Positions 61,609-64,000 of a stretch of DNA of 64,000 bases are shown in pieces. The stretch's first letter is position 1. Each line of letters begins with the position of its first letter. Origin of the DNA: JADCRZ01 sp037718865 (GTDB taxonomy: Bacteria; Bacteroidota; Bacteroidia; Chitinophagales; Chitinophagaceae); contig JBBJMP010000005.1 of NCBI GenBank assembly GCA_037718865.1, forward strand, positions 62,001 to 126,000. Reading direction: 5' to 3'. Under the pieces are notes generated by a model, which did no database searches, had not been told where the DNA came from, and was given only the letters and a program-made list of their open reading frames with translations. A program made the translations under genes and the position numbers.

Positions 61609-62370
61609 ATGCCTTTTAATGATCATTCAAGACGAAAATTTCTGCAACGAACTGCACAGGCCGGCATCATATTAACAGCCGGTTCTTTAACCGGTTTACC
61701 TTTACTGGCATCCGGCACAGCTGGTATAACACCGAACCGTCCACCGCTGTATGACACCGGATTCGATCAACAGAAATTGCCTTATAACTATAGTGCTCTT
61801 GAGCCTTATATTGATGCAAAGACCATGGAAATACATTTTACCAAACATGCATCAACCTATGCAACAAACCTGAAAGAAGCAGCAAATGCGGAAGGTGTTG
61901 ATACAGGCAAACCGGTTGAAGAAGTGTTGATGAAGATATCAAAATATTCAGCCAAAATGCGCAATAACGGAGGGGGTCACTATAACCACGAATTGTTCTG
62001 GAAGTGCATGAAAACCAAATCAGAAGGAAAACCCTCCGGAAAATTGCTGACCGACATCGAAGGCCAGTTCAAATCATTTGGCGATTTCAAAATACAATTC
62101 GCTGAAGCCGCAAAAAATCGCTTTGGCAGCGGATGGAGCTGGTTGTACGTCGACAACAGGAAATTGAAAATCGGCTCTACCCCCAACCAGGACAATCCGT
62201 TAATGGATGTGGCCGAGATCAAAGGAATGCCTCTGCTTGGCCTGGATATATGGGAACATGCCTATTACCTGAAATATCAAAACAAGCGCCCTGAGTATAT
62301 TGATAACTGGTGGAACCTGGTAAACTGGGATTTTGTCCAGAAAAGATATGAACTGGCCGTTAACGCCTAG
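61609..62370 (+). CDS. superoxide dismutase (Fe/Mn) with twin-arginine signal
   Basis: A 253-residue protein. The first ~40 residues contain SRRKFLQ followed by a hydrophobic stretch (AGIILTAGSLTGLPLLASG), a Tat-type signal. The SOD body then has metal ligands in FTKHASTYATNL (His), GGGHYNHELFW (His) and DIWEHAYYLKYQN (Asp and His). The RPEYIDNWWNLVNWD block is typical. Exported Fe/Mn superoxide dismutase; metal preference not predicted. 11 bases after the LptF/G gene. Confidence 0.93.
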   Translation: MPFNDHSRRKFLQRTAQAGIILTAGSLTGLPLLASGTAGITPNRPPLYDTGFDQQKLPYNYSALEPYIDAKTMEIHFTKHASTYATNLKEAANAEGVDTGKPVEEVLMKISKYSAKMRNNGGGHYNHELFWKCMKTKSEGKPSGKLLTDIEGQFKSFGDFKIQFAEAAKNRFGSGWSWLYVDNRKLKIGSTPNQDNPLMDVAEIKGMPLLGLDIWEHAYYLKYQNKRPEYIDNWWNLVNWDFVQKRYELAVNA

Positions 62371-62487
62371 TGGCACAACAATGGTTGGTAACATCAGTTT
62401 CTTCTTAAGGTTAACGTTAACACGCCAACAAGGTTACCCTCAGCATCGCCTGAGGGCTGTATGGATTCTTTATTTTAATTTGAACTA

Positions 62488-63474
62488 TTGGACACCCGAC
62501 GCATAAACCTGCGCATACAAAAATGGATTGTAACAGTTGCCATTACACTGTTTGTGCTAAAGGTGGTTGCTTATTTTCTTACTAACTCCGTTTCTATTTT
62601 AACGGATGCCCTTGAAAGCACGGTTAATGTTATTGCTGGGCTGATAGGGCTTTACAGTTTAACCGTTTCGGCAAAGCCGAGGGATGCAAATCACCCTTAC
62701 GGCCATGGCAAGGCCGAATTTATTTCGGCCGCCGTTGAAGGGACACTTATGGGCATTGCCGGTTTGATCATCATTTATGAATCTGTCAAAAACATGATCT
62801 TTCCACCATTACTCAAGCAGCTCAACAGCGGGATTGCGCTGATTGTCATTTCTGCCGTTATCAATTTCGTGATGGGGCATATTGCAATTTATCATGGCAA
62901 AAAAAATAACTCGCTCGCGTTGCAGGCCAGTGGAAAACACCTGAAATCGGACACCTATTCTACCCTTGCCATTATTGCCGGACTCATCTTGATCTATTAT
63001 ACAAAGATTAATTTAATAGACAGTGCCGTAGCAATTGCTTTTGCTTTCTTCATCGTATTTACCAGCTATCACATTGTCAGAAGTTCCATTGCCGGCATCA
63101 TGGATGAAGCCGATCTGAAACTACTGGCTAAAATGGTGACTGTTTTGAATAAGAACCGCAGGGAAAACTGGATAGACTTGCACAACCTCCGGGTTATTAA
63201 ATATGGAAGTATACTGCATATAGACTGTCATTTAACTGTTCCCTGGTACCTGAACGTTGCAGAAGCACACAGGGAAATCGAAAACTTAAGTGATTCCATC
63301 AACGATAAATCTGGAGAACCAATGGAACTGTTTGTGCATTCAGATGGTTGCCTCTACTCTCAATGCCCCATTTGCAGCAAGCATGATTGCCCGGTACGCC
63401 AGCAGTTATTTCAGCAAAGAATCGAATGGACCCTTGAAAATATCATTACCGACAAAAAACACCAGTTAACATGA
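62488..63474 (+). CDS. cation diffusion facilitator transporter
   Basis: A 328-residue CDF-family exporter. Six hydrophobic segments; motifs VAYFLTNSVSILTDALESTV (site A, Asp in LTDALES), RDANHPYGHGKAEFISAAVE (HPYGHGK) and GKHLKSDTYSTLAII (second site A, HxxxD). The C-terminal cytoplasmic domain carries CxxCPIC. Probably exports Zn, Fe or Mn. The start is a TTG at 62488; no in-frame ATG lies close. Its stop overlaps the next gene (ATGA). Confidence 0.9.
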   Translation: MDTRRINLRIQKWIVTVAITLFVLKVVAYFLTNSVSILTDALESTVNVIAGLIGLYSLTVSAKPRDANHPYGHGKAEFISAAVEGTLMGIAGLIIIYESVKNMIFPPLLKQLNSGIALIVISAVINFVMGHIAIYHGKKNNSLALQASGKHLKSDTYSTLAIIAGLILIYYTKINLIDSAVAIAFAFFIVFTSYHIVRSSIAGIMDEADLKLLAKMVTVLNKNRRENWIDLHNLRVIKYGSILHIDCHLTVPWYLNVAEAHREIENLSDSINDKSGEPMELFVHSDGCLYSQCPICSKHDCPVRQQLFQQRIEWTLENIITDKKHQLT

Positions 63475-64000
63475 ATTACCGACGTTTCGGCAAAACGGAT
63501 CTTTTTTTAAGTGAAACCGGGTTCGGTGCCTGGGCAATCGGTGGTGCAGCCAAAGTTGGTGATCTGCCCATTGGCTGGGGACAAACGGACGATAACGAAT
63601 CGATAACGGCGCTGCACACGGCGTTTAACCAGGGAATAAACTTTTACGACACGGCCGACTTTTACGGATTGGGCCATTCGGAAACATTGATCGGGAAAGT
63701 ATTCGGCAACAGCAGCGATGTTATTATTGCTACAAAGGTTGGACAAAAGCCAGGAATGGACAGGCCGGTTGAAATAGATTATGACAGGCAGTATATTGTA
63801 AAAGCCTGCGAGCTGTCTTTACAAAGATTACAAAGAGGCCATATTGATTATTATCAGTTGCACGTAGCCAATCTGCAACATCTGCAACAAGGCGATTGTA
63901 TTCAAGCCATGTCTGACCTGCAGCAGCAGGGCAAGATCAGGTATTGGGGCATATCCTTATCTACATACAATCCCTTTCCGGAAGCAGCATATATGCTGCA
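63471..64000 (+). CDS. aldo/keto reductase, cut by window edge
   Basis: Starts at ATG 63471 (MNYRRFGKTDLFLSETGFGA) and is open to the last base. The (beta/alpha)8 aldo/keto reductase signature is seen: FYDTADFYGLGHSETLIGKV (catalytic Asp and Tyr) and the later ATKVGQKPG (catalytic Lys). Overlaps the CDF gene by 4 nt. Substrate unknown; resembles the YajO/oxidoreductase-type group. Confidence 0.88.
   Translation, partial: MNYRRFGKTDLFLSETGFGAWAIGGAAKVGDLPIGWGQTDDNESITALHTAFNQGINFYDTADFYGLGHSETLIGKVFGNSSDVIIATKVGQKPGMDRPVEIDYDRQYIVKACELSLQRLQRGHIDYYQLHVANLQHLQQGDCIQAMSDLQQQGKIRYWGISLSTYNPFPEAAYML

Noticed and set aside
62437..62456. CCCTCAG/CTGAGGG hairpin after the superoxide dismutase
   Set aside because: Stem of 7 bp but no T run; terminator role not supported.
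1..64000. tRNA or rRNA genes
   Set aside because: No tRNA cloverleaf, rRNA segment or tmRNA was recognised in any intergenic region. The island uses a protein-coding target, not a tRNA gene.

Overview
The window is chromosomal DNA from a member of the Bacteroidota, most likely a Chitinophagaceae-type bacterium. Evidence: a short primary sigma factor beginning MRQLKITKSI; promoters of the Bacteroidota type (TTG, then 18-19 nt, then TAnnTTTG) in front of several genes; a 14-gene nuo operon with a shortened NuoG; a TonB-ExbB-ExbD-ExbD operon; and two large zinc metalloproteases of the DUF5117/DUF4953 type. Genus and species cannot be told from the sequence alone. Both window edges cut genes: an alpha/beta hydrolase at the left and an aldo/keto reductase at the right.

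Layout. 1-6653: a cut hydrolase, a lipoprotein metalloprotease, two small proteins (39 and 77 aa), an ECF sigma factor with a good promoter, a small TonB C-terminal protein and a parvulin-type prolyl isomerase. 6668-21277: a genomic island of about 14.6 kb at the 3' end of mnmE (trmE). It is bounded by imperfect direct repeats that both contain TTCTGTATCGG and, 15 nt further on, CTTCAGTTA. The left copy still encodes the MnmE C-terminus NFCIGK. The island holds a cytochrome-like lipoprotein gene split by an IS3-family element (4-bp target duplication TAAA), a type I restriction-modification operon (hsdM-hsdS-hsdR), a mobC-like gene with a relaxase remnant and a strongly palindromic possible oriT, a RhuM-Fic protein, an ORF6N protein, two small helix-turn-helix proteins, a tyrosine recombinase and an excisionase-like protein. 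21260-25803: mnmE, then the exbB-exbD-exbD-tonB operon. 26124-30035: the second metalloprotease and a FtsX/MacB-type permease. 30101-44431: nuoA to nuoN on the minus strand, with a VOC/glyoxalase-like gene between nuoE and nuoF. 44568-47510: a membrane protein, a PstS-like lipoprotein and a TPR protein. 47907-64000: housekeeping genes (hisS, rlmN, two pseudouridine synthases, amidohydrolase, peroxiredoxin, rimM, rpsP, ffh, rpoD, START-like protein, LptF/G permease, Tat-type superoxide dismutase, cation efflux protein, aldo/keto reductase).

How the parts work together. The core genes cover respiration (complex I), outer-membrane energy transduction, translation and tRNA/rRNA modification, protein targeting and oxidative-stress defence. 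The island is a former mobilizable element: integrase, excisionase-like gene, mobC and the candidate oriT remain, the relaxase is reduced to a C-terminal stub, and the cargo is a defence-type gene set. The clearest non-routine observations are the mnmE attachment-site pair, the nested inverted repeats next to mobC, the frame-restoring IS insertion, and a dispersed intergenic repeat family built on TGTGC.
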